DNA from: Thomasclavelia cocleata
GTDB lineage: Bacteria > Bacillota_I > Bacilli_A > Erysipelotrichales > Coprobacillaceae
Assembly (NCBI RefSeq): GCF_900102365.1
Contig: NZ_FOIN01000017.1
Coordinates: 7,736-54,219, forward strand
Length of the DNA stretch: 46,484 bases
Direction: 5' to 3'
Below, piece by piece: positions 29,903 through 39,106 of the stretch; position 1 is the first letter of the stretch; each line of letters starts with the position of its first letter. The position numbers were made by a program, and so were the translations under genes. The notes below the pieces were generated by a model that saw nothing but the letters and a program-made list of their open reading frames with translations, did not search any database and was not told where the DNA came from.

Positions 29903-31600
29903 TCAGGTTGAAAATAATCTTCTTCTAATCTTCTTTAATCTAGACCAATTATACTCAAATATTAACTTTTCTTCATTCATGTCAACCTTAGAAAAGCAAC
30001 GAATACAATTTGAATTAATTGGAATTTCAATAATTGTCTGATTTGTTTTAAAATTATAATTACAAAACGCTTGCAAAACTTCAGCTTTATCATTTTTGAT
30101 AATAAACATATCAGGTTGAATTTTATCACTTATTATAATAACTAATTTAGGTTTGAAAAAACCTTTAACATATTTTTCTGCATGTACTAAATCATTTACT
30201 TTTAAATAATTTGCAGAATAATAACTATTTCTAATTTCATCATTATAATCACTAATATTAAAAGATAATTCTAAATAATTAAGATTTTTAATTTCTACCC
30301 ATGGATCATCATTCATTGATATTAGCGATTTGCTTACTGTTAATAACCCACTTGTTGTTAGCTTATCTATTGAATTACTTTCACCATTAATAATTAAATT
30401 ATCAATTTTATACCCTGCTCGATTAACTAAATCAATTCTAAAGTTTAGTGATCTTGAAAATTTTTTACTGTTAAATTTTACAGTTTTATCTATTATTTCA
30501 ACTTTAATAGATTCTTTTTCACTATAATTTCCATCTTTTGCATAATATATTTGTAAAAACAATTTACCTTTATTAATTAAATTTTGTCTAATTCCATTTT
30601 CTCTTACAAATAATGGTGATTTTCTAAATAGAAGATTATAATTTTGATATAATTTTTCATAATCCATTGGTTGTTTATGCATATTTTCAAAAGCTTTATT
30701 TATAATAGTTTCAAACAAAAAATGTTCTTTAGCAAATTTTTGACATTCTTCAATATCTTTTAAACATTCCCCATATCCTTGAATAATATTTTCTACTAAT
30801 TCAATATCACTATATTTACATCTTGAATATCTACCAGAAAAGTTAAACTTAAATGAATTATTAATATTTTTTTTAGTAATATAACCATCTCCTCCAAAAT
30901 GATCATAAACATAACATGGTATTCCTAAAGCTATTCCTAAATTTATTGTTTTTCCAATAGAAATTATTACATCATATTGTAACAATAAATCTGCACTTAC
31001 CAATTTATAAATATGCTTTTTACCATAAATATCTACACTTATTCCCTTTTTTTCAAAAATAGCTTTTATTCTTTCAACTTCATTAGGAACATGATTAGAA
31101 ACAACACAAATGCTTTCTATTTTATTTTTTGCATTATGTAATACCTTTAATTCTTTCTCCATAATATAATTTGGAAATATATTAAAATATTTATTATCAT
31201 ATCCTTCAATTCTATTTTGTTCTTTAGCTTCATAACTCAATGTAGATACTAAACTTAGAGATTGATAATAATCTGGATATGCTTCATAATTTGCATAAGA
31301 TGACAGACTTAAATAATGAATATATGTAGCTTTTATTTTTTTATCAAACAAAAGAAAGTCTAAAAATGGATAATGATGCGCCCAAATATAATCATATCTA
31401 TCATTTAATTCCTCATTTTCAAGATAATCTATTACTCTTACTCGATGATCAACACTTTTTAATAAAGGATAACCTTTATCTAAGGTAAAGATATCTACAC
31501 AATATCCATTTTCTACGAAATAATTTGCAATACTTACAGTATCAACTTCTGAACCTGTATAATTTTTAATATATGCATTGGTCATTAAAATTTTCTTCAT
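29903..31600 (-). CDS. GT4-like glycosyltransferase with C-terminal beta domain
   Basis: A 565-residue protein. Residues about 1-330 look like a GT-B transferase: N-terminal MTNAYIKNYTGSEVDTVSIANYF (acceptor domain start), a middle CVVSNHVPNEVERIKAIFEKKG and GIALGIPCYVYDHFGGDGY in the donor domain. Residues about 345-555 are beta-rich with no catalytic motif, perhaps a binding module. The classic GT4 E-x7-E is not obvious, so the class is a judgement. AGGTAAAATTT precedes the ATG, 5 bases after murA, so they are co-transcribed. Confidence 0.6.
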   Translation of the reverse strand: MKKILMTNAYIKNYTGSEVDTVSIANYFVENGYCVDIFTLDKGYPLLKSVDHRVRVIDYLENEELNDRYDYIWAHHYPFLDFLLFDKKIKATYIHYLSLSSYANYEAYPDYYQSLSLVSTLSYEAKEQNRIEGYDNKYFNIFPNYIMEKELKVLHNAKNKIESICVVSNHVPNEVERIKAIFEKKGISVDIYGKKHIYKLVSADLLLQYDVIISIGKTINLGIALGIPCYVYDHFGGDGYITKKNINNSFKFNFSGRYSRCKYSDIELVENIIQGYGECLKDIEECQKFAKEHFLFETIINKAFENMHKQPMDYEKLYQNYNLLFRKSPLFVRENGIRQNLINKGKLFLQIYYAKDGNYSEKESIKVEIIDKTVKFNSKKFSRSLNFRIDLVNRAGYKIDNLIINGESNSIDKLTTSGLLTVSKSLISMNDDPWVEIKNLNYLELSFNISDYNDEIRNSYYSANYLKVNDLVHAEKYVKGFFKPKLVIIISDKIQPDMFIIKNDKAEVLQAFCNYNFKTNQTIIEIPINSNCIRCFSKVDMNEEKLIFEYNWSRLKKIRRRLFST

Positions 31601-31605
31601 AAATT

Positions 31606-32871
31606 TTACCTGATTTTCCTTTCAATAACCGCTCCTAAAGAAATTAATTTTTTATCAATATTTGCATAACCTCTATCAATATGATAAACATTATTAATTT
31701 CTGTACTCCCATTTGCAAGTAATGCTGCTATTATTAACGCAGCTCCACAACGCAAATCAGTTGCATAAACAACTGTACCATATAATTGAGTAGGTCCAAT
31801 AATATTACATTCCCCCTCTTTTTTCTCTATTTTAGCCCCCATACAATTCAATTGCTCACAATGTCCAAATCTTTCTGGATATATTCTTTCTACTACTTTT
31901 GATGTCCCATGACATTGAGTTAATAATACAGTTAGAGGCTGTTGTAAATCAGTTGCAAAACCAGGATATATTTCTGTCATCACATTTACTGGCTTTAAAT
32001 TATTTTTTCTTCCATAAACTATAATACTATCTTCCATGATATCCATTTGTATCCCTATTTCTATCAGCTTTGATATTAATGCTTCTAGATGGTGAGAAAT
32101 AATATTTTTTATCTCTATTTTTCTTCCAACTGTTGCAGCTATTATTAAAAATGTACCAGCTTCAATACGATCAGGGATCATTTCATGATAACACCCATGT
32201 AAAGTTTCTACACCATCTATTACAATTTTATCTGTTCCAGCACCTTGTATTTTAGCACCCATTTTTGTAAGTAAATTAACAATATCAATTATTTCAGGCT
32301 CTTTAGCTGCATTTTCTATTATTGTTCGACCCTGAGCTTTAACTGCAGCCAATAAAATATTAATTGTCGCCCCAACAGAAGCAAAATCAAGGTAGATTGT
32401 ATTTCCTACTAGTTGCTTTGCAGTAATTATATAAACATCATCTTTATACTCTATCTCTGCTCCTAAAGCTTCAAAACCTTTTAAATGTAAATCAATTGGT
32501 CTTGGTCCTAAATAACAGCCACCAGATGATCTTATTATTGCTTTTTTAAATTTTCCCAATAATGCACCCATTAAATAATAAGATGCTCTTAACTTGTCTA
32601 CAGAATCCTTAACCAATTTAGTATTTTTTAAATTTGTTGGATCTATTTGTAAAATATTATTTTCTTTTTTTATATCACAGTTTAGCTCTTTTAATAAATT
32701 ACTTAAATAATCAATATCACTTATCTCTGGTATTCCACTAATAGTTACTTTACTATCTGCAAGTATTGCCGCAGGAATCAATGCTACTGCTGCATTTTTT
32801 GCACCAGAAATAACTACTGTCCCATTTAATTCATGACCACCTTCAATAATTATTTTTTCCATCATGTTCAT
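31606..32871 (-). CDS. murA: UDP-N-acetylglucosamine 1-carboxyvinyltransferase
   Basis: A 421-residue enolpyruvyl transferase, first committed step of peptidoglycan synthesis. ISGAKNAAVALIPAAILAD carries the Lys-Asn pair, and SSGGCYLGPRPIDLHLKGF carries the PEP- and fosfomycin-reactive Cys (C119 from the chosen start). DRIEAGTFLI and YPGFATDLQQPL are further MurA marks. Start 32871: AAAGGGA lies 5-6 bases upstream; the frame also opens at 32886. Placement within a polysaccharide operon is unusual and suggests a second, non-housekeeping copy, though I cannot see the rest of the genome. Confidence 0.93.
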   Translation of the reverse strand: MNMMEKIIIEGGHELNGTVVISGAKNAAVALIPAAILADSKVTISGIPEISDIDYLSNLLKELNCDIKKENNILQIDPTNLKNTKLVKDSVDKLRASYYLMGALLGKFKKAIIRSSGGCYLGPRPIDLHLKGFEALGAEIEYKDDVYIITAKQLVGNTIYLDFASVGATINILLAAVKAQGRTIIENAAKEPEIIDIVNLLTKMGAKIQGAGTDKIVIDGVETLHGCYHEMIPDRIEAGTFLIIAATVGRKIEIKNIISHHLEALISKLIEIGIQMDIMEDSIIVYGRKNNLKPVNVMTEIYPGFATDLQQPLTVLLTQCHGTSKVVERIYPERFGHCEQLNCMGAKIEKKEGECNIIGPTQLYGTVVYATDLRCGAALIIAALLANGSTEINNVYHIDRGYANIDKKLISLGAVIERKIR

Positions 32872-32905
32872 CTCTGTCCCTTTCATCTCTTTTTAAACAT
32901 AGATA

Positions 32906-32923
32906 GCCCTGATAAAACAGGGC
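32906..32923. repeat. Small hairpin upstream of murA
   Basis: GCCCTG / CAGGGC with a 6-base loop, 35 bases before the murA start. It is the only GC-rich stem in the region and has no T-run on the minus strand, so it is not a good terminator there. Confidence 0.4.
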
Positions 32924-32970
32924 ATTTATTTACTATTAAAATTACATTTTTAAAATAACTAATTCTTAAA

Positions 32971-33123
32971 TCAAATTTTTTGTTTCCCTTCAAACATTAA
33001 TACCTTTGAATATAAACCAAAATAAGCTATCTGTGTAAAAACATTAATAATAACTATCAAAATTAAACATATTATCCAACAAAAAACATAATTCAAACAA
33101 AATTTATCAACTTTTATTTTCAT
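32971..33123 (-). CDS. Possible 50-residue membrane protein
   Basis: ATG at 33123 to TGA at 32971. A basic N-terminus (MKIKVDKF) is followed by one strong membrane helix (about residues 12-31) and a short polar tail ending KQKI. It lies in the gap between the 638-residue membrane protein (15 bases away) and murA, in the same direction. No clear ribosome site is visible, and I know no family. It could be chance in AT-rich DNA. Confidence 0.35.
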   Translation of the reverse strand: MKIKVDKFCLNYVFCWIICLILIVIINVFTQIAYFGLYSKVLMFEGKQKI

Positions 33124-33138
33124 ATTTTATCTTCATTA

Positions 33139-35055
33139 CTATTTTTTATAATAAATATTGTACCTAACACCTGCATTAATATCATCAATTTTATCAAATG
33201 ATTCAAATCCCATACTTTCAAGATAAAGATTATCTTCAGATGTTGGTAGTACAATACAATTTATTGGATATCTTAATAGCATTTTTTCTAATTCATCTGC
33301 AGTATCTGTATTTGGATTAACTAAAAAATTATCAAATATTCTCTGTTCATCTGCATTATAATCCGCAAACGCCCCTGTTTCACATGTCCCAAATCTTCCA
33401 ATTGCAGAAATAGAGCGAATTTGGGGAGCAAATGTTCTAATAATTATTGCTACTGAGTGCATATCACCATCAGCCATAACCCCCTCTGGCATTATTACAT
33501 TAATCGCTTTGTTTCTTTGATTAGCCAATGTTGTCAATTTACTACCTAGCTTAATTGTCGACGAAGGTATAATCGCTTTGTTTTGCCATACTGTTTTATA
33601 TGATGATAAAATACTCCCTTCATAAATATGGGCTGATCCCAATGCTCCAATAATTAATAAAATAGTAGATAATGAATACATCAATACTAATTTATTTTTC
33701 ATAAATTCTAATTTATTTAATAATATATATATATATATGCTTACCATTATAATCATTGTATAAATTAATGTTGTTAAATTCCTTGCTGCAACAAAATCAT
33801 AAACAGATAATTTTTCAAATATATTATTAATAGGATCGAAAATTATTAATATACCAATTATTAATATAGTTAAGTTACATTTAGTAACTACTTTTGATTT
33901 AAAACTAAAACTAACTAATAAAATTATAACAGCTAATACTAAAAACCAATTATCTATATTATATGAAATCTGGGTTAAAATAACTGAACTGATTTTTTCT
34001 GTATTACCTAAAATAGTCCCAATTACTATTAATATAAATGTTATCATAATTGCAATGAATCGGTATTTTTTTTCTGAAATAATATATGTACTAAGTAAAT
34101 AAGCGACTCCTGATGTAAAAATTACTGGTAAAGCAATAATAGATTTAGATGTTAATGCAATAGAAATTAGCAATACTATTAAAACATCTTTTAACCCTAT
34201 TTTTTCTTTATCAATAAAATGTATTATTATCAACATTATCCCCATAGTCCTTACAATGGATGAGCCATAATACATTGCAGTATTAAACTGCCAAGAATCT
34301 TGTACCATAATAATACCACTTTGATTTAAAAAATCCCAATTAAAAATAAACAAAATAACAATACAACTTATGTATTGAATTGTACTTTTATTATAATTAA
34401 TATTGCATGATTTAATAATTTTTTCCGCAAATACAAATATACAATTAACTAATAAAAAATAATTAAAACCTGACATGAATATTCTTGCAAATATTGAAGG
34501 AGTTACTTGGGTTAAAAACATATATACTGAATTTTCAAGTTCACCAGTAGTAAACACATCAAGTCTAAATATATTACTAGACCCTAATAAACCTGTGGCC
34601 GGAGCTATGATAAAAGGATTATCTATATATGGTAAAGTTGCCATTTTATTCAAATATTGCCCATCATCTAAACAATTATTTAACCAAATCCAATCCTGAT
34701 AAGAGAGCGAAATTACAATCAGTATTAAAGATATTACAAATAAAAACCAATAATTTTTCAAAAATTTTTTTAAACTTAGAGGAAATAATTTAATATTTTC
34801 TTTCTTAATCTTATAAAATGAAAATATTAATAATATTATAACTACTAAAATAAAATATCCAAAAAATACATTCCAGGAGGTATTTAACTGCTGTATTATA
34901 ATTCCCCCTACACCAATTAAAACACTATAGATTAAGTATCCTGTAAGAAAACGATAAGGTTCTGAATCATTTTTTAATATTGAACTACCTACAAAATACA
35001 GAAACAATATAAATACAATATAAAATATCATTCCTATAACATAATCATATATCAT
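33139..35055 (-). CDS. Large polytopic membrane protein, possibly GT-C-like (DUF6077-type)
   Basis: 638 residues: about 13-15 membrane helices up to about residue 480, then a 150-residue soluble domain, probably extracellular (ANQRNKAINVIMPEGVMADGD... to PINCIVLPTSEDNLYLESMGF). The first large loop (about 125-175) begins with the acidic LDDGQY, where GT-C enzymes carry their catalytic acid. This architecture resembles lipid-phosphosugar-dependent GT-C transferases or DUF6077 proteins rather than a Wzy polymerase, but I cannot assign function. No ribosome site precedes the ATG; instead an 11-codon ORF ends 6 bases before it. Confidence 0.6.
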   Translation of the reverse strand: MIYDYVIGMIFYIVFILFLYFVGSSILKNDSEPYRFLTGYLIYSVLIGVGGIIIQQLNTSWNVFFGYFILVVIILLIFSFYKIKKENIKLFPLSLKKFLKNYWFLFVISLILIVISLSYQDWIWLNNCLDDGQYLNKMATLPYIDNPFIIAPATGLLGSSNIFRLDVFTTGELENSVYMFLTQVTPSIFARIFMSGFNYFLLVNCIFVFAEKIIKSCNINYNKSTIQYISCIVILFIFNWDFLNQSGIIMVQDSWQFNTAMYYGSSIVRTMGIMLIIIHFIDKEKIGLKDVLIVLLISIALTSKSIIALPVIFTSGVAYLLSTYIISEKKYRFIAIMITFILIVIGTILGNTEKISSVILTQISYNIDNWFLVLAVIILLVSFSFKSKVVTKCNLTILIIGILIIFDPINNIFEKLSVYDFVAARNLTTLIYTMIIMVSIYIYILLNKLEFMKNKLVLMYSLSTILLIIGALGSAHIYEGSILSSYKTVWQNKAIIPSSTIKLGSKLTTLANQRNKAINVIMPEGVMADGDMHSVAIIIRTFAPQIRSISAIGRFGTCETGAFADYNADEQRIFDNFLVNPNTDTADELEKMLLRYPINCIVLPTSEDNLYLESMGFESFDKIDDINAGVRYNIYYKK

Positions 35056-35061
35056 AATTAT

Positions 35062-35097
35062 TTAATAAACATTAACTTGTTTATTTTCTCCTTTCAT
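35062..35097 (-). other. Eleven-codon leader ORF before the 638-residue membrane protein
   Basis: MKGENKQVNVY then TAA. AGAGGA lies 9 bases before its ATG, while the following gene, 6 bases after the TAA, has no ribosome site. Translational coupling is likely. Confidence 0.4.
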
Positions 35098-35137
35098 CAA
35101 ATATTTTCCTCTACTATTCTATAAAAAACGCACTGTT

Positions 35138-35166
35138 ATTATACATCAAACACACGGTATAAACAA
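35138..35166 (-). promoter_or_regulatory. Promoter candidate of the 35.1-29.9 kb unit
   Basis: TTGTTT, 17 bases, TATAAT on the minus strand (3/6 and 6/6). It gives a leader of about 75 bases that contains the leader ORF. Confidence 0.45.
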
Positions 35167-35312
35167 CCTTGCATAATAGTTATACAGTAATATAAAAATG
35201 TTTAATATTTTAATCCAATTTCCATAAGCACTTTATAAAGAAAATTTCTCATATCCTTTTAAAACATTACTATAATATTTCATCATTATTACTTACAACT
35301 TCTACAATTTCT

Positions 35313-35465
35313 TTACCAGTGCTCTTTCAGCATTAATATAAAATCATCAATACTATTCTTAACAATTTCATAAACAGCATCATCTCATCTATTAGTTATA
35401 GTAAATATGACATTTTGATTAACTTCAATTACAGTTATTCAAAATCCTTCATCTTTTAAAATCAT
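35313..35465 (-). pseudogene. Decayed coding fragment, family not recognised
   Basis: One minus frame reads MILKDEGF-stop-ITVIEVNQNVIFTITNR and, after a second stop, DDAVYEIVKNSIDDFILMLK and EHW-stop: coherent protein-like text broken by two TGA codons. No other gene in the window uses TGA as a sense codon. It looks like the end of a lost gene. The rest of 35056-35558 holds the promoter and leader ORF and nothing else I can name. Confidence 0.4.
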
Positions 35466-35558
35466 TATAAGTAAGAATTATTTTATCTGTAATAAATCTT
35501 TTCATTTAGATCATGATATATTCTTCTAGTTTTAACATAATAAATTTTTCTCTATTAC

Positions 35559-36692
35559 TCAATAACTAATATAATTTTCAACATAATTAATATATCTATC
35601 TTTAAAAGTATCAGGTGAAAAATTATAATAATTATTCTCAGCATTAATTGATATTTCTTTCAGTAATTTCTGTTCTGTAGTTAATAAAATAACTTTTTCA
35701 ATAAATTCATCATCATTATCAACAATATATCCATCAACATCATTATTTACAACTTCATTTGTCGAATCTCCCCAACTAAAAGTAACAATTGGTACTCCAC
35801 AACGTTTAGCCTCTAATACCGTTAATGGTAATCCTTCATTAATTGATGCTGATAAAAGTGCTGTATATTGATTGTATATTTCTTTATTGGTTGTAAAACC
35901 TTTTAAAAAAACTATTTTCTCTAGATTATGAGTATTAATATATTCTTCTAATTCTTTTTTCAATTCACCTGAACCATATATATCTAAATGTAGTGAATAA
36001 CCTCTTTCTTTTATTTTTTCAAATATTTTAATTAATCGTAAAGGATTTTTATTTCTATCTAATCTTCCCATAAATAAAAAATTATTTTTTCTTTGGTCAA
36101 AATTATATTCTGGCCTAATTACATTTCCAGCAAAGTTATAAATATAATCTGCATTATAACCTTTATTCAAGGCTTTTTTTGCATCTGCCTTACTCCTAAA
36201 AAGAATTAAGCCAGGTTTTGTCATTAACTTAATTTGTAATTTAGATCCAAAATTCCCCTCCCAAAAATATTCATATTTAGTATGAATTTCTAGAATAAAT
36301 TTATTTTTTTTACTCATAAATATTCCAGCAGCAGGTGATGTGACAACAATTCTTTTTTCATCTCTAAACATTTTTGCCATTTTATAACGACAAATTGGAA
36401 TATATAAAAAGAAAATAATAACACTAACAATTGCTTTAAATACCTTTTTTATTTGCTTATTTTTTAAATATTGAATAACTTTAAAAAAACGATTATCAAT
36501 ATTAAATTTATTAGTAATTATTATATTATAATCTTTAAATAATTTTAAATTATCTTCATCACAATTATAAATACTAACAATATTTATATCATAATCATAT
36601 TTTAATTTCTCACAAATATTTAAATACATTCCAATTAGTCCCCCACTTTGTGCAGAAGGAATTTGATCAAAAACAAAATATATTTTTTTCAT
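35559..36692 (-). CDS. GT4 family glycosyltransferase
   Basis: A 377-residue GT-B enzyme: N-terminal FVFDQIPSAQSGGLIGMYLNI, and a C-terminal donor domain with FLFMGRLDRNKNPLRLIKIF, IYGSGELKKEL, FLKGFTTNKEIY and the GT4 SINEGLPLTVLEAKRCGVPIV segment with its two Glu. Start 36692 (ATG) overlaps the flippase stop as TGATG; a GTG three bases earlier is also in frame. Last gene of the long operon that begins at 43378; no terminator seen after it. Confidence 0.9.
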   Translation of the reverse strand: MKKIYFVFDQIPSAQSGGLIGMYLNICEKLKYDYDINIVSIYNCDEDNLKLFKDYNIIITNKFNIDNRFFKVIQYLKNKQIKKVFKAIVSVIIFFLYIPICRYKMAKMFRDEKRIVVTSPAAGIFMSKKNKFILEIHTKYEYFWEGNFGSKLQIKLMTKPGLILFRSKADAKKALNKGYNADYIYNFAGNVIRPEYNFDQRKNNFLFMGRLDRNKNPLRLIKIFEKIKERGYSLHLDIYGSGELKKELEEYINTHNLEKIVFLKGFTTNKEIYNQYTALLSASINEGLPLTVLEAKRCGVPIVTFSWGDSTNEVVNNDVDGYIVDNDDEFIEKVILLTTEQKLLKEISINAENNYYNFSPDTFKDRYINYVENYISY

Positions 36693-38110
36693 CACTTTAC
36701 TCCCTTTTTCGTGAAAATCATCAAAAGCTCATCCTTAGTTATAATTAATAAAAACATATAAATAATAATTGCTACAAAAATTTGTAATACTGTAGTATAT
36801 ATATGGGTCCCTAAATTAATAAAAATAAAGTAACACGGTATTACAGAAATTAATGAAAATAATAGATATTTAAATACTCTTTTATATAAACCATTTAATT
36901 TAATATCTTTAGTCATATAATAGTATTGAATAATTGTTACACTGAATTCCGCAAAAATTGTTCCTAATACTGCACCATAAACACCCCAAATTGGAATCGT
37001 TAAATAATTTACAATTACATTCAAAATTGCAGAAAAAATACTAGAAATAGTAAGATATCTCGTATTTTTAGTTGGCACTAAATATTGTGTACTAGATATA
37101 CTTGATAGTCCTCTAGCAATGATAACAGGACATAATGAAATAATAATTGGTGCCACTTCATCATATCCAGGACCATAAAACCATGGCACAAAACTATAAG
37201 CAATACTAATTAATCCTAATGTCATTGGAAAAACTAATAAAAGTGTATATTTTATTGTAATACGAATACTTTCATTTAATTGATTTCTATCATTACTAGC
37301 AAATAGATTTGCACTTCTAGGCAACATTACAGCAGAAACTGCGGTAATTGCTGTAACTGGAATTTTTACAATTTTATCTGCTTGATCATAGAATGCAATA
37401 ATAGTAGAATCATGAGTAAAATATTCAAGCATAATCTTATCCATTTGATAATATACTAGGATAATAATTTGAGGTAATGCTATTTTTGATGTGGCTAAAA
37501 GATGAGGAATAATTTTTATTCTTTTCCAATTAGGTTTACAAATCAATTTGATCATACTTGGATAACAAATCAATACCCCTAACACTTGGCAGAACCCCAT
37601 AATCAAGATGTATTTAGTAATATCTTGTTGTGATTTTACTAATAAAAAGATTAATAAAACATTGAATGTTTTAATTATACAAGTTCTTAAAACAACTGTT
37701 TTAAAATCCTCTAAACCATTATAAAACCAAATCACATCTAAAAAACTACCAATAAACCAAATTAATTGATACATTGAATATTTCTCATATCGTGTACCTA
37801 CAAAAAAAGCATAATAAAGCACGAATGTAATTATCAAGAGGATAATCTTTAAAATCATAATCTCAAAAAATATTTGAGATCGTTTTTCTTTATTATTTTT
37901 AACATAGGCTATTTCACGGATACCATAATTAGTTAATCCTAAAGCACCAATTACTGCAAATATTTGAGCAACAGAATCAATATAACTATAAATTCCTAAA
38001 TTAGTTGGCAATAAAACCCTTGAAATATATGGAGAGGTTATTAAAGGTACAATTATTGCTAATAATTGTGATGCACAATTATAAAAAATATTACTAATTG
38101 TTTTTTTCAT
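36692..38110 (-). CDS. Wzx-type polysaccharide flippase
   Basis: A 472-residue protein with about 12-14 membrane helices and the MOP-superfamily N-terminus (FYNCASQLLAIIVPLITSPYISRVLLPTNLGIYSYID), plus QMDKIMLEYF and YDQADKIVKIP in the middle, both typical of oligosaccharide flippases. It would turn undecaprenyl-linked repeat units outward. AGAGGGATAAATAGG lies before the ATG; the upstream glycosyltransferase stops one base earlier. No Wzy-like polymerase is recognisable next to it. Confidence 0.92.
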   Translation of the reverse strand: MKKTISNIFYNCASQLLAIIVPLITSPYISRVLLPTNLGIYSYIDSVAQIFAVIGALGLTNYGIREIAYVKNNKEKRSQIFFEIMILKIILLIITFVLYYAFFVGTRYEKYSMYQLIWFIGSFLDVIWFYNGLEDFKTVVLRTCIIKTFNVLLIFLLVKSQQDITKYILIMGFCQVLGVLICYPSMIKLICKPNWKRIKIIPHLLATSKIALPQIIILVYYQMDKIMLEYFTHDSTIIAFYDQADKIVKIPVTAITAVSAVMLPRSANLFASNDRNQLNESIRITIKYTLLLVFPMTLGLISIAYSFVPWFYGPGYDEVAPIIISLCPVIIARGLSSISSTQYLVPTKNTRYLTISSIFSAILNVIVNYLTIPIWGVYGAVLGTIFAEFSVTIIQYYYMTKDIKLNGLYKRVFKYLLFSLISVIPCYFIFINLGTHIYTTVLQIFVAIIIYMFLLIITKDELLMIFTKKGVK

Positions 38111-38111
38111 C

Positions 38112-39104
38112 CTATTTATCCCTCTTTGCTAATGCAACTGCTTTGATAAAATCTTTTAAAATAGGTTTATCAACATTACGATTGCTCACTTGTTCCTTTT
38201 TTATTGCTCCTTTAATTACAATTATTACATTAGTTATAATTCCTTGTTGTCCAAAATGTTCTCTTTTTTTCCAAAAATCTAATTTTTTATCTAAAATTTT
38301 TTGATAACAAGCATCTAATTTTTGTTCTTTAATAAATTTATCCAAATAAATTAATTGAGGTAATCGTAATTCTGCATACTGATTTTCTATATTATTCTCT
38401 TTATTTTTAGAAAATAACTTTTTTATTTTATCAAATCCATATTTTTTTCCAATTCCAATTGTATTTTTATCATGCTGACGATAATAAATTAATGGCTCAT
38501 TTATATTTTTTAAACCTCCATACAATGCTGCAACAATTCCAAACCAGTAATCATGAGCCCATCCATTATCTAAATCTCCTATATAATTCAATATTTCTTT
38601 CTTAATTGCTGTAGTTGCTCCAGTAACAAAATTATCATTCAACAAATAATTAACTGTTTCATATTGATTATTCAAATAACTATTTTGATAACTCAAATTT
38701 TCAAAAAGATTACCTTTAATCTCTAAATTTTCATTTGTAATATGTGCATTTGAAAATACTAATAATGCATTTGGATTATCATTAAATACTTGACACATTA
38801 ATTCAACTTTATTTTCTTTCCAAATATCATCTTGATCACAAAAGAAAATAATATCACCTGAACATAGTGTTATTGCCTGATAAAAATTCTTAGCAAATCC
38901 TAAATTTTTTTTATTTATTTTTAACTTATACTCAATATTACTTGTTTTCAAAATTTTATTACAAATTTCTAATGTACTGTCTTTAGATCCATCATCACAA
39001 ATAATGATTTCATCCACTTTTTTTGTTTGATGTAAAATACTATTTAATTGTTCTACAATATACTTTTCTCCATTATAGGTACACATTGCAACTGATATTT
39101 TCAC
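38112..39104 (-). CDS. GT2 family glycosyltransferase (rhamnosyltransferase-like)
   Basis: A 330-residue enzyme with a GTG start (AGAGGTG 5 bases upstream). AMCTYNGEKYIVEQLNSILHQT, CDDGSKDST and FCDQDDIW (about 91) mark the GT2 fold; AHDYWFGIVAAL near 180 and YRQHDKNTIG near 210 are features of the same rhamnosyltransferase-like subgroup as the gene at 22735. Donor inferred only. The start is 2 bases after the DUF2304 gene stop. Confidence 0.86.
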   Translation of the reverse strand: MKISVAMCTYNGEKYIVEQLNSILHQTKKVDEIIICDDGSKDSTLEICNKILKTSNIEYKLKINKKNLGFAKNFYQAITLCSGDIIFFCDQDDIWKENKVELMCQVFNDNPNALLVFSNAHITNENLEIKGNLFENLSYQNSYLNNQYETVNYLLNDNFVTGATTAIKKEILNYIGDLDNGWAHDYWFGIVAALYGGLKNINEPLIYYRQHDKNTIGIGKKYGFDKIKKLFSKNKENNIENQYAELRLPQLIYLDKFIKEQKLDACYQKILDKKLDFWKKREHFGQQGIITNVIIVIKGAIKKEQVSNRNVDKPILKDFIKAVALAKRDK

Positions 39105-39106
39105 AT

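Noticed and set aside
32906-32923. Riboswitch or strong terminator before murA
   Set aside because: Only a 6-bp hairpin with no T-run on the transcribed strand and no larger conserved fold visible.
35313-35465. TGA read as tryptophan (mycoplasma-like code)
   Set aside because: All other genes use TGG for Trp and several end in TGA; the fragment is better explained as a pseudogene.
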